From positions 4,929,872 to 4,993,871 of the forward strand of contig NC_037601.1 in the NCBI RefSeq assembly GCF_003073045.1: 64,000 nucleotides of DNA. Reading direction: 5' to 3'. The notes beneath the pieces are model-generated. The model worked only from the letters and a program-made list of their open reading frames with translations, was not told the origin of the DNA and ran no database searches. Shown here piece after piece: positions 35,990-47,744 of this stretch (position 1 is its first letter; every line of letters starts with the position of its first letter). This DNA is from Pomacea canaliculata. Taxonomy: Eukaryota > Mollusca > Gastropoda > Architaenioglossa > Ampullariidae. The translations under genes and the position numbers were made by a program.

Positions 35990-36810
35990 GTAGTCTACAA
36001 GTACTGAGGGTATTAGTGTATTATGTATAAGTACTGGGGTATTAGTGTCTAGTCTACAGGTACTGAGGGAATAAGTGTATTATGTATTAAGTACTGAGGG
36101 TATTAGTGTCTAGTCTACAAGTACTGAGGCTATTAGTGTATTATATATACGTACTGAGTGTATTAGTGTCTAGTCTACAAGTACTGAGGGTATTAGTGTA
36201 TTATGTATAAGTACTGAGGGTATTAGTGTATTATGTATAAGTACTGGGGGTATTAGTGTAGTATGTATAAGTACTGGGGGTATTAGTGTAGTATGTATAA
36301 GTACTGGGGGTATTCGTGTATTATGTATAAGTACTGGGGGTATTAGTGTAGTATGTATAAGTACTGGGGGTATTCGTGTATTATGTATAAGTACTGGGGG
36401 TATTAGTGTATTATGTATAAGTACTGGGGGTATTAGTGTAGTATGTATTAAGTACTGAGTATATTATTGTCTAGTCCACAAGTACTGAGGGTATTAGTGT
36501 ATTATGTATAAGTACTGGGGTATTAGTGTCTAGTCTACAAGTACTGAGGGTATAAGTATATTATTTATAAGTAATGAGGGTATTAGTGTATTATTTATAA
36601 GTACTGAGGGTATTAGTGTCTAGTCTACAAGTACTGAAGGTATTAGATAGTGTATTATATATAAGAACTGAGGGTATTTGCGTCTAGTCTACAATTACTG
36701 AGTGTTTTAGTGCAGTATGTATAAGTACTGAGGGCATTAGTGTATTATGTATACGTACTGAGGGCATTAGTGTATTATGTATAGGTACTGAGGGTATTTG
36801 TCATGTCTGG
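35990..36810. repeat. 30-bp minisatellite
   Basis: Tandem units of the form GTACTGGGGGTATTAGTGTA + GTATGTATAA, about 26 copies, with two main variants (ATTATGTATAA and CTAGTCTACAA ends). Units in the middle (36240-36440) are the most uniform. It lies between the two inverted arms. Confidence 0.95.
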
Positions 36811-37944
36811 AGCTTTGCTTACCTTGAGCTTCGTAGGATCAATGGCATTCGTCATCATCTCACCCCTGATACAACTCAAACCTTCAATCTGTGCCTTCGT
36901 GCTCTCGACGAGTGACGAGAGTGTGTGTGCCTGTGTGTGTGTGTGCCTGTGTGTGTGAGTTCTCTGCGTGCGTTGTTTCTTTTGACTATTTTATTGCCAT
37001 GTCTAGCGCTCACAGTAGTTTACCCAAGCGCCTGAACTAGTTTCATTCTCACTTTCACAAAATAGCGACACAGTGATATCGAGGTCAGGGGTCATGTTTG
37101 TTTTTATACTGTGGAAGTAAGGCAGGAAACTGTAGAGATGGTTGTACTGACCTCATATGTGTGTGCAGTATTTATGTAGCAGTGGAGTGGGATGTCTTGC
37201 TCATTGGAATGTCTGTATTTTGGTTTTGTTACTATGTCGCCAGTTAACCATTATCCACAAATAATAATGGTTTCACATTAAACCCTGCCCCTCCTTCTGT
37301 CTGTCTCCACCATCTTTCTCTCTTTACCTTATTTTTCCTTGTGTGCGCTTGTAAAGGTTTCATCAACAAAGTCATCGAAGATTGATTTAATTGAATTTCA
37401 TATTGATGCTACATTCTTTCCCTCGGTGAATATTAATGCACACAACATTTACAGCTTTCCACACACGTCTGCCTACCTTGTCGTGACATATAAAGGAAGC
37501 AAGAAATGAAGGTAAAAAAGTGATGGTTGGTTGGTCTATCTAGTAGGAAAGTGCTTCCACCTTGCAGCGAGTTGGGGGGGTGAGGAAACCAGAGTACCCT
37601 TGTGGACATTTCTTATCTTTATCAGCAGTTCTTATTCCTTTTTGTAATATTTAACTTATTATAAAAATTGTATTTATGTCTGCATGAAGACACACAGACA
37701 CACGGGTAGGTTAACAATCCCCCTTACATCTACCAGTCTCCCCCCTCTGCCCACCAGCTGTTTGTCTAACATCTTACTTTCTACATTTCATCTCTAGTAG
37801 CAAAGAGGCCAATAAACCCGTTTATTTGTTTGGTACACACTGACTAAGCTTAGCCAATGTCCTTGTTTGTTTATTGATTACGTGAGACACAAGACACCGA
37901 TGACAACAGGTTCAACATCGATGTTGTGTGCATGTGTTGACGTG
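36811..37944. other. Inverted-duplication spacer, right part
   Basis: No exon seen. A SINE-like fragment on the minus strand at about 36985-37075 (CTGTGTCGCT ... GGCGCTTGGG ... GAGCGCTAGACA) resembles the one at 17455-17575. Confidence 0.5.
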
Positions 37945-38759
37945 GAGACACATCTCCCTGTCTCTGTAGCACTGAAGTATCTGGAGCACCACAGTGACTG
38001 CTATCAGGGTGAGTTGATGACAAGGTAGACAGTGTTGGTGGTTTTTACTGAGGATTGTTTGACCTCTTATGTCTTACTACCACTGGCTACTGAGGCACAA
38101 GTGAGTAAACAAACAGAAATTTAAAAGTGTTTAATGAGCAGTAAAGTTTATTACAAAATCCCATTAGACGCAGCAGAATGCATGGGACAAAAGCACAAAG
38201 TTGTGATGATGACAAATAATCTCTAAACAAACCGTCAACTTGATTAATTCAATAAAGTCATCGGGGGAAGCAATGAGATATAAAGGAAGACAAATGAAAG
38301 CACGAGCATCATTGTATCAGTTCCTTGATGTAATTTTCTTGATGGTTTCTATCAGAGAAATATATGTTTGTATCACCTGTATACATTTGTAAGTCCTCTG
38401 TTCATAGCAGAAGGTGAGAGTGACTTGTCTGATCAGCACTTTCAACAACCACAGGGGGAGCTGATGACAACCATGATGATAAACTCTCTACAGTGACAGA
38501 CACGTGTGCCTTCAGCGCGCGCTCACACATATATACAGTGAGCGTTCACACACAATGAGCGCTCACACGTGCAGAAGTCTATTTATAGCGCACTAGTACC
38601 TCCTACCCTGGCCGCTCATTTCTCTAAAACTTACCAACATCAGCACCGGCGACAGTCCCACAGACCTGACTCTACGCTGTGACTGTCTCACCACCACACA
38701 ACACATTCAAGTAAACACACACCTGTTGTCAACACTACCGATGACGATGACGCTGTCAT

Positions 38760-40493
38760 TCACGACAAAGAAATCCACACTGGACAGTAGTGGTCCGTTC
38801 CACTTGGGCTGAACTGCTTTGATAGAGGTGTACCCGGATGTACAAAGTCTCGGTAGTAGACGGTGACCCCAGGGTTCAGAAAACTAGCCCACCACCCGTA
38901 CGTGCCCACCGTCATGATCATGTGATCCAGTGACGCCAGAGTCATCATGTCAACAGCAGGCGTTGAATTGGCCGACAGCACAGTGACGTCACTTGTGTTT
39001 GCAAACTGTTCCTGGCACCATGGGACGTCATTCGAGGAGACAACAAAAGTGACGTCACCGAACCGTTTTCGGACGTAATCCATGGCGTGCAAAAGATATT
39101 CTAAAGGAGCTGCCTTATATCCATGACCCTTTGTCAGATAGTCTCCCCTTCGTACGTGGACGCCTGTCAGCGTGCGGTTGTATTTCTGTCGGAGGCTGTC
39201 AACCACCTTCCGAGCCTGGGACACTACAGAGTCCTTGAACTTCAGCGCTTCGCGTATTTCCGCTTCGTGTTCAAAGAAGTATCGCCACGACTGGAGGAAG
39301 GTTCCAATCCTATAATTCTTGTTTGGATCCAGCTCGAAGAACCGCGGAAAAAATTTGCAACATACGGGCTCCAATATGGAGTTCTCGTTGCACTGATTTG
39401 AGTATTTGAGAGAATTGTCAATTATCGAGGTATTACGCAGCACATCGTATAAAAGAGAAGAAGTCTTCAAAAAGACCGGTATCCTATTGGTTTTGAGGGC
39501 AATGCCTAAAAGAGAAGCATACTGAAACATCTGATTTCCCAGCCTGTAGGAGAAGGATCCGCAGATCACCTTGGACCCGTTGAGGCTGTTCAACGAAGCG
39601 AAAGTTGTCGAGTTGTTTGTGACAGGGGAAATAGTAGATGAGCTTTGGAATTCCCAGCCTCCAGCACATGAACTAGGGGGGTTAGACACAGTGGTCGGCT
39701 GATCCGAATTTCTCTTGCTTAGAGATGTATCTTCGGGCTTGGAGGACATATGATGGATGGAAGTTGTCGGGTACAAGGTGGTGGAAGAATCATGGTCGTG
39801 GGCTGTTCGTCTTGACTGGATGCTTTTGCTGCTGCTCTCAAGGCTAGGAAAGGTAGAGACCGCGAGCTCCAGAAGATGATGGTGACTTCTAAACACATTC
39901 CAGGTAAGAACAAGAAGTACGATGCAGAGGATTAAAACTGCAAACATAAAAAAAGAATTTTAAAAAATCTCATGAAAATGAGGAAGAGACGATGACGAAG
40001 ACTATGTGATGGTCTGCAAATGCTAAATTTTAAATAGACTGTGGTTAACAAGTGGAGTACTGTTTGCTAAAGTCCTGGAACATTTGCTGGCAATATGTCA
40101 TGCATTTATTTCCATGGAGTCGCTGCTTGTGCGCATGTCCGGCTAATCACATGTTAACGTTTGTCTGTATAAACCGATATAACTGAAGTCCTTAATTTTA
40201 CATTATTAAAAATACAGCGCATTTCGGAGCTCCGGGAAAAGCCTAGCATCGCATGTCTGTGGGCGACACTACAGTAGACAACTGACTGCTGGAGCTGAAG
40301 GAAGGCGACACTGCATGGCATCGCGTTGCTTGGTAACGACATTTTGTACAACCGTTGGATGGTTACATAACACAGTTTGTAACAACAGTAATATTATGGC
40401 AGCAATGCGTAGACACACACACACGAGAGAGAGAGAGAGAGGAACACTGGAGTACAAACATGACTTACCATGTAATCTCAGTTTAGTCTTCAT
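38760..40493 (-). CDS. Galactoside alpha-1,2-fucosyltransferase (GT11)
   Basis: Transfers fucose from GDP-fucose to terminal galactose in alpha-1,2 linkage, in the Golgi. Two exons: 40493-40469 (MKTKLRLH, donor GTAAGT) and 39937-38760, joined in phase 1 to 400 residues. A frame opening with an ATG inside the acceptor region (39947) also exists, but splicing to exon 1 gives the better N-terminus: a short basic cytosolic tail, then the anchor VLILCIVLLVLTW (about 9-21). A Ser/Thr-rich stem follows to about residue 125. The catalytic domain shows SFSYRLGNQMFQYASL (about 136-151), the GDP-fucose site GVHVRRGDYLT (about 267-277) and TVGTYGWWASFLNPG (about 351-365), all GT11 hallmarks. Several N-x-S/T sites are present. 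Length is typical. The gene lies in the right arm of an inverted duplication, next to a GT14 gene on the same strand. The acceptor specificity cannot be read from sequence. Confidence 0.93.
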
Positions 40494-40640
40494 TGCTGCA
40501 GACGACTGTCTGCTGACCTCACCACAAATCTTCTCGTGCACTTCGTCACCAGACTCTGTGCGTCATTCGGACGTCATTCTCAAGAATAAAAGACGTCACA
40601 GAGAGGCTGGTGAATATGACGTTGTCAAGCCGCAACAACA
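40494..40640 (-). promoter_or_regulatory. Fucosyltransferase upstream region with CRE-like sites
   Basis: On the minus strand, directly before exon 1, sites of TGACGTC/TGACGCA type cluster: GTGACGTC, AATGACGTCC, AATGACGCA, GGTGACGA and, further up, CAACGTCATA. A TTTTATTC stretch lies between them. The left arm keeps most of this cluster (32450-32530), with GTGACGTC changed to ATGAATTC. Binding by CREB/ATF-type factors is inference. Confidence 0.45.
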
Positions 40641-40776
40641 AGACTCGTGTCACGTGCTCACAAGTCCTCCTCTGCAATGCACGTTCGTCGTAATTAAATA
40701 CATCAAAGAGGGCGGAGCCGTGTGCGTCAAAGTTCACCTGTCACGTGGCTCCGACCCTGCACTGCACGTGCGTCAT

Positions 40777-41476
40777 ATTAAAGTCCCGCGAGCTGTTCAG
40801 ATAAACTACATTCACGATGTACAGCAATGGCAGAGTATTGCGACAGCAAAGGGTTGATCCGATATAGAGTGAGACTGGTTTTGTGCTTTATACATAAATT
40901 ATTTTTTTAAAATTATGCCAGTGTCAAGGGAGGTAACATCTGAGCTTCATCAAAGAACTGTCTAAATGCACCCACCACTGCACACATACACAGAAACATG
41001 CTGCAAATGCTAACTACTTGGGTAAATGTTGCAAATTTGGAAAGTCTTGGTGCAATGCGATACAATTTATTAATTCTACTCAGCACCATGCTGCTCATTA
41101 TCTAAAGTGCTCAGGGTTAGAAGTATTCAAAGGAAATATGCACATGCAGAAAGAAACAAAATGAAGTTTTCTTAGCATAGACAAACACTGCTCACTTGCT
41201 GCAAAAGGCAGACAACATAGTGAGCCCGCAGACTTTGGTGTGAGAGCAAAGATGTCAAGATCATGTTTTACACTTTTGTTTGTTTTACCTCCACAAGCCT
41301 CAATCCTGCATCTGAGGTCAATGTGACACAAAGTTGTGAGTTATGAAGTTTGTTGCCTTTGACAGTGTTTCATCTCCAGAGGCCTTTCCTTGTGTTCAGC
41401 TAGTATATTCGGCGAAATTGGTATGTAAATTAAATTTTTAATAGTCTTTAACCTCACCACACACTTTCTGTCTCTC
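40777..41476. other. Intergenic stretch between the GT11 and GT14 genes
   Basis: About 700 bp with no exon. It contains the 3' flank of the GT14 gene and the outer boundary of the inverted duplication. Confidence 0.55.
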
Positions 41477-44174
41477 TCACTCCCAGATCTTGACGGGTCC
41501 GTTGTAACGTTTCGTCACAATCGTCGACATCTGGTATGGCGTGAGGTTCAGTGCCGGCGCCTGCCCCACGTTCTCCAGGTGAACCTTGTGCCAGTACCAT
41601 TCCTCCACACAGTCGTAGGCCAGCGGCATGTAGTCGTAGGAAAACTTGTTGGCGAACAGGTGAGGGGAGACAACCATGCGGGGGACGTCACCCACCCCGA
41701 AGTGACAGATATTCCGCACAGCTTTGCCGTCGCACACACCCGTGTAGTTCTTAACACCGTATAGCCAGACTTTGTAACGTTGAAAATGTCTTCTCGTCTT
41801 GTTATCAACATCACCTTTCATAAAAAAAATAAAACCAAAATAAGTACCAAGGTATTGTCATGCTCAAAGATTCACTTGCACTCTTAGCAATAAATCTTTG
41901 TCTACATCAAGTTCATATTTGAGAAGTCATTATAGTAGACGCAAAATCTTGTCTGTGTGAGTGTGTGTGGTGGGGGGGGGGTGTAGTGGAAATATAAAGA
42001 TATTACTTTGTGTGTGCATACACACTGATACTAATGTCCCAGCAAACACGCAAGATTCAGCTTGGCCCAAGCTTGGTCCAAGCTTGGCTGAATCTTGCAT
42101 GTTTGTTTGGGTATAACTTCTCCCGTACAGGGAAAGTTGAGAACCTGATGTTAAAACATTTACAACTGTGAAAAAGATCGAGTGCTCTAGCACAATACCT
42201 TTACCCACCCGTGTGTGATCCTGGAACGCCTAGTTGCGGGTTGTAGTTCATGGTACTGAAGAATGTTTCGTCGGGAATATGGGTCGGGGCGACCCACTTG
42301 TAAAAGTCACGTGCTACACGACTATTGATGACGAAGTCCACATACTCTCGTGACGCAACGATGTGTACGGAGCCTTTGCTTACTGATAAATTATAGGGTG
42401 TCGGGAGAAACCTCCGCCAACGGCTGTCGAACTTTCTGAAAAGCACGAGGTCAAGGAGGTCAAGAAGATGACAGTTAAAACGTTAAAGTATGACTAACAA
42501 TGTTCCTAAAATGTGTTTAGCAACTGCCAATGTTCATTTTATGTCTGGCTTATTACTGTTTTCTTTTTCTTTATAATTATTGTCTAAGCTCATGCCAAAC
42601 TTCTACACAGATAGCCGGATATTTCGGTGGGCCTGTACTTTCAAAATCCAAACTTCGACTTATTACAGGCTGGAACCCGCCGACCTTTTTAAAAGCAGCT
42701 CGAGGAAGATTATCTCACTTATCGTGACACCCGGCGATGTCATTCGCACCCTGGAAGGTTTGAAGAATGCGAACGATCTCCTTGTTGGTCTTCAGAGGAA
42801 ACTCTTGACCAGTTAAGTTGATAAAATATCGCCACTTGCGAGGATGTCGCCACAGCAGTCGCATGCACTCGACATCCTGTAAAGCAAGGGTCACACATGG
42901 ATAATATATTATAATCTTTTTATACGCAATCTATGATTGCAAACTTCTTGCGAATTATTTGGGTATGTCAATGCATTTCTAGCACTAGTCACGTGTACCA
43001 CACAACAGTTTTTGAGAAGACATCCTAGAGTGTGACTTGTCCTTTGACTAAATGGTGGAGCAAGAAGTTTCTCTTTCCATTATGGGAAATTGATAAAAGT
43101 TCACATGGTAGATATTGAAAAGTGTGCTTTACTTTGTCAAGCGTTTATCTATGCCTTCAGGTTCAAAATGACACTTGTGCTAAAATAACTCTCAACTGTA
43201 TTCAAAATGAACTCCCTGTCATCCATCAATCACAATGTTAACAGCAATATTGCTGGACTGTCTTCAGACGACAGAAACAGTAGGTTGCCCAACATTGCTT
43301 ACCGCCTGTAACACGGAGTATTTGCCCCACTCCACACTCAGGGGGCGCTCGACGATGTTGACGTTGGGAAGACAACCGGCGATGAAGCGCAGACTGGAGT
43401 GGAAGTCGTCGCTGGACTTGTTGTCGGGGTGGATGCAATACACGTTGTGTGGGCAGTACACTGCCCGTAACAGCCGCTCCACCTGACATCGACAGTAGGT
43501 GCAGCGTTAAAATGATGATGATGAGGATGATGATGATGACGACGACGACGATGATGATTGAATATATTACTCTTACTCTATTCACTAATAGGTAGAGGTA
43601 TACCCCTATTTTTTCTCTCTCTACACACATACACACACATTTGGTTTTGATGAGGAGGACGACGACAAATGACGACGACAGACGACGACGACGATATTAA
43701 TTTTAGTAATTAATGAAAAATCGCAGTGGACACCCCTTTTGTTAACAGACACACCTGCTCGACATTAGAGTGCACAATCAGGCTAAATGCCAGAGGGAAA
43801 GACAACTCGTTCTCGTCAACCGACGCTGACAGGAAGCCTCCATTGAGGAGATAACTCGTGCAGTTCGCTGTCTCCTGTAAGTAATGGCGGACATTCTTGG
43901 TGGGTTGTCGCCCGTGAGACTGTTGGTAGTCGTGAGCAGCTCTCAGTTCCTGTTCGTCGTTTCTCCAGATCTTGGTGCAGTTGACAGCATCCACCTTCGG
44001 GATAGGGACGGTTCTTTTAGTGTGCACAAAATTCTTCGTCCATTCGTTTTGTTCTTGTGTTTTCTTCCCGAGGATGTCAAACGGAAACAGGTTATTTTTC
44101 TTGACAGCAAAGAGCAGCAAAACTACGCAAAGACTGACGATGGCCACTAATAACACGAATGCTTTCCTCAACAT
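41477..44174 (-). CDS. Core-2-type beta-1,6-N-acetylglucosaminyltransferase (GT14)
   Basis: Adds GlcNAc in beta-1,6 linkage to O-glycan cores in the Golgi, making branched mucin-type chains. Five exons join in frame to 436 residues: 44174-43755, 43482-43303, 42876-42731, 42435-42209, 41814-41477. I start at MLRKAFVLLVA because a good acceptor (TTTTTATTGCAG) stands 6 bp before it; a longer frame from 44237 would ignore that site. The anchor is at about 5-22. Family landmarks follow: VERLLRAVYCPHNVYCIHPD (about 141-160), NLTGQEFPLKTNKEIVRIL (about 220-238), and HIPDETFFST (about 301-310) whose Glu matches the catalytic base of mammalian GCNT1. The last exon has ICHFGVGD and ends GPVKIWE. The exon 4 donor must be GTGGGT, not the nearby GTAAAG, to keep the frame. 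It fits GCNT1/3/4-like enzymes; which core it modifies is unknown. Confidence 0.92.
42038..42111. mobile_element. 74-bp palindromic mini-element
   Basis: Nearly perfect inverted halves: CCCAGCAAACACGCAAGATT at the left and the complement CCCAAACAAACATGCAAGAT at the right, around repeated AAGCTTGG units. It would fold into one hairpin. It lies in intron 4 of the GT14 gene. It resembles very short foldback elements, but I cannot name a family. Confidence 0.65.
43508..43556. repeat. (GAT/GAC)n microsatellite in GT14 intron 1
   Basis: ATGATGATGATGAGG and GACGACGACG units; a second GAC-rich patch lies at 43645-43695. Confidence 0.8.
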
Positions 44175-44990
44175 TTCCAACCTGCAATAAAAATGTTCCG
44201 ATGAAAGTCGATTTTCGTATTGACTATTATCCTCCATTTGTATTTCATTTAACCTTTAAAATGTGAATCAAACTAAGTTATTTCTGTTTCTATTTGTCAA
44301 TATACTTCTTGTTCTCTTACCTTCCAATATTGTAAAGCATCCCCCTCATTAAGTGTGTTGATATCTAGCCTGGGCAGCGGTCATAACTTCGTTTTAACAA
44401 CCGTGAGTCCTTTTTGAAGAAGGCAAAATAAATAAATAAAAATCAAACAAACAAACAAAATTACACTTGTGGACACAGATCTGAGGCGGAATGTCATGGA
44501 CGCCAGAGACAAGAGGGTTACAAAGTTTTGGCATCATGGATGGCGAAAGGCCGTCTGCCCCCAAAAGTGAATCATTTATCAATAAAAATGTTGCAATAAT
44601 TATACTTTTAAGCTAAACTGTGTTTTGTTAACTGAAAATGTTGATAACCTAGGCTTACATACTATATACATGGTATGACTAACAAATTAAATGTATGAAG
44701 GACAACATTGATGCTGGATCTCAGTGAAAACAAAGATTTGTTGGAATCTAACATTAGTGAAAACAAAGATGTTTACTTTACTTATGTTGCAGTTGTAGTG
44801 CGTGCCTTATTGTTATTATTATTTTTGTTGTTTTGTCTAGCCTTCTACTAGTCAACTCACTGTGTCTCCGGTCGTAGGGTGAATTGAATTGACGTCACAC
44901 GTGACGCAACCTCCACAGACTATTTTATTTTCGTCGGCGATGACGCAACTGACGCATTGAAACACACAAAACATGTAAACAACAACAGAA
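44175..44990. other. 5' flank of the GT14 gene
   Basis: May hold a non-coding first exon, since the coding exon begins at an acceptor. A segment at 44890-44955 has TGACGTCACACGTGACG and GATGACGCAACTGACGCA, CRE-like sites that could belong to a promoter. Nothing else is seen. Confidence 0.4.
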
Positions 44991-44993
44991 AGC

Positions 44994-44994
<1 letters not shown>

Positions 44995-45061
<67 letters not shown>
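44995..45061. repeat. (ATT)n microsatellite
   Basis: About 22 uninterrupted ATT triplets. Confidence 0.97.
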
Positions 45062-45062
<1 letters not shown>

Positions 45063-45129
45063 TGAAACCTTCATTCATCCATTGATGTAGTTTGAGGTTC
45101 AACCAAGAAAAAATTAACACGTAAGCAGT

Positions 45130-45340
45130 TTGAGTCCGACTGTATGGTGCTGCTGATGATGATGTCTATTTGTAATGCGCAGGTATCCATTCAGATCGTT
45201 ATAAGCCTCCGACCTAACTTTCGTTAGTAAGGACATTTCAAATTTAAGATCATTCAACTGTGTGCACCTTATCAGTGCTAGAACAATAGTGACAAAGCTC
45301 TGCGGTACGGGCATTGAACTCGCCTCAAAATAACCAATGG
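45130..45340 (-). mobile_element. tRNA-type SINE, 3' part
   Basis: On the minus strand it runs GAGTTCAATGCCCGTACCGC (B-box-like), AGAGCTTTGTCACT, a body of about 120 bp, then GGATACCTGCGCATTACAAA followed by a CAT-rich tail. The 'GGATACCTGCGC...ACAAAT(CAT)n' ending is usual for mollusc SINEs. The 5' end was not defined. Confidence 0.5.
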
Positions 45341-47500
45341 AAAGCACTATATATAGATATTGAACTATACCCATTTATAGAATCGGGTGCATAAGAACTA
45401 ATGTACAAACATATTAAAAGTCGATTGTAAGACAGTATCCGCTGTTGTTTCTCGCTTAGTTCATTTCGGCACAGCCCATTTTTCAGATATATTTTACACT
45501 GTAGGTCAGTTCACTGATAAATTTTTACATCACGTTTCAGTTCACTTGTGTCCACAGTCCTTAATCGACAGAAATTAGCAAGGCAGACACGTACACGGAC
45601 AATCAAACACAAGCTTTAAGGTCCCTTTCACCTCCGCAAGCGGTCAGAAGAGTCAGGTTTCTGGCTGTGAGATTAATGAGTTAAAAGCTCAATCTATCAT
45701 TTTCTCTGTTTTCCTTTGTTTGTTTGTTATTTTTGTTTGTTTGTTTGTCCAGTCATGCTAATCTGATGTGACTCTTCATTAACTGTGATAGATGTATCGC
45801 TACCCTTCTCTACAAAGCTATGGACTGGTATCTCCGTTAGCGCTTTCAACCTTTCTCGCCTCTTTCTCACCTCACGGGTGAACTGTCAGGTGAGGTCCAA
45901 CCCACCAGATATTTGCTGCTTTGAGGAAGAAAACTGGTTTTTTATTCCAATCTAATGTAACGTACACACAGGCAGCAATGATGTCATCAAAACAGTCATC
46001 AACTGTACGAAAATTATCCTTTTCGTTTCAGTCAATAAAATTAGTTTAAAACATATTTACTCTTTCCACAAAAAAATCTTCTGCTTTTACTAGATTTCTG
46101 CGGCCTTCTGATAGGTCCTGCGTCAGCGGCGCTGCTTTGCTTTGGTCCACTGAGGTGTGTGCGTGCGTGTGTGTGTGTGCGCGTGTGCGTGCGTGCGTGC
46201 GTGCGTGCGTGTGTGCGCGCGCTTCACATGTTGGGCTTAGCTGCAGTGAAGTTCTTATCAGTAAGAGCCTCGAACCGCGAGGACAGCACTCCAATTATTG
46301 TGCAAGTCTGCCATTGATGACATCTAACAGGTGCCAAACGTAGGTAACTTGCTCATTTCGGATAATTTCATCCCAAGCTTCGCCCCTAGACAGAAGCAGC
46401 GCAACGGCACAACGGGATAAAAGAACATCAATGCCAGTTGCATGTAGTTTGGTGGTTACTGCTGCTGGTGATGATGACGTCAGTGTTTACGATCTGCCAC
46501 ACAAGGCAGGAACCTGAGACCATCACCAGAGTTAGCTTCATCATCTCAGCAGCGTGTCGCGACGCCCGTGAGCGATGACCCTTACGACCTTCGGACCTTT
46601 TGCACACAAGCGCCATCTTGAAATCAGAACGAGGCCTGATATGAGTATTGATCTCTGTATCGATATGGAATCCACGTTCCTACAGTTGTGATTAAAGAAA
46701 TATTAAAACAGAGTCCACTCAATGCGCTTTACAAAACAAGTAATTTCAAAATACAGATTAAAACAACAACAAATCCCACCTTTAGACACACACCAAACTT
46801 ATTAACAAACAGTTATAAAGAAGCTGCAACAAACAAAAAGAAAAGAAAAAAGTGCTGCACACGAGGATGAACATCACGAGGACGACAACAGTAACAACTC
46901 ACGACGCCAACTGTATGGACGAATACATGTCTACACGACGACATAGACAGGTATACACGTGACTACCCATGTCCAGCATTCACATTCACATCTGCTTATA
47001 TATATGCATTAGTTCACACACAAACATTTGACTGAACAGCACGACAGTTGCAGCTGGCACTAAGATTGTGCCATATCTATACCAGCTCTCCGTGGCAGTG
47101 CTTCTCCCAATCCCTATGTCTGTCCTTAATTGGAAGAGAAGAGATTCTTAACATCGAACTCGATTGTAGAGGGCAGAGAAAAGCCCATGCATGACCTGTA
47201 ACGAGTGATGGAAGGGAAATAAAATTTGTTATGAAACAGAGCAGCATGACCAGTATATCCTGTAGGCCATCGTCTCACGTACGTTTTGATGATAGACAGT
47301 TAATATAGTTCCCTCTTTACAAGAATAATCCATCCCCACCCCCACCCCACCTCTAAGATCGCTGTGTATATAATAGCTGTGTGCCTTGATGAAATGGTGG
47401 ACACAGAATTGTTCATATTAGGGAAAGAGTAAACAAACAAAACAAAAGAAAAATACATGAAAAATTAGTTCCACCTAGATTTTAACACTGTCGATCATGT
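45341..47500. other. Gene-free stretch
   Basis: No exon or named repeat supported except a TG/CG-rich microsatellite at 46155-46222. Short frames at 46428-46616 and 46688-46870 lack family resemblance. Confidence 0.5.
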
Positions 47501-47504
47501 CAAA

Positions 47505-47700
47505 CAAATGGTCGCTTGTAACCACTAGATTATTTTATGGTTTCGCTTGACAAAAAAAAACAAAAAAAAAACAAAAAACAAACAAAAACAAACAAACAAA
47601 AATAAAAAATCAACCCAAGATTTGAACACAAAAACTGTCAATCTTCAGACTTTGTTCGTATCCACTACTCTACAGAGCCGTTGCTTGCGATGATGACTAA
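47505..47700 (-). mobile_element. Possible tRNA-derived SINE with T/TTTG-rich tail
   Basis: On the minus strand GGCTCTGTAGAGTAGTGGAT (A-box-like) is followed 35-40 bp later by TGTTCAAATCTTGGG (B-box-like), and then a long run of T and TTTG units (47611-47551). The box spacing fits a tRNA-derived promoter. The first dispersed-repeat stretch (47985-47745) lies directly upstream on this strand, so the two may form one composite element. Confidence 0.45.
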
Positions 47701-47744
47701 TGTAACCTACTTGTAGTAAATATTGTCTGGTTGTTTGGCCCTCA

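Larger units (their letters stand above)
37945..40776 (-). repeat. Inverted duplication, right arm
   Basis: Partner of 32293-35122. This arm keeps the complete fucosyltransferase and lacks the LINE fragment, so it is closer to the ancestral state. Confidence 0.93.

Noticed and set aside
44915-44955. GATGACGCAACTGACGCA as a defined promoter
   Set aside because: CRE-like sites alone, without a mapped start, are too weak to call a promoter; mentioned only in the flank entry.
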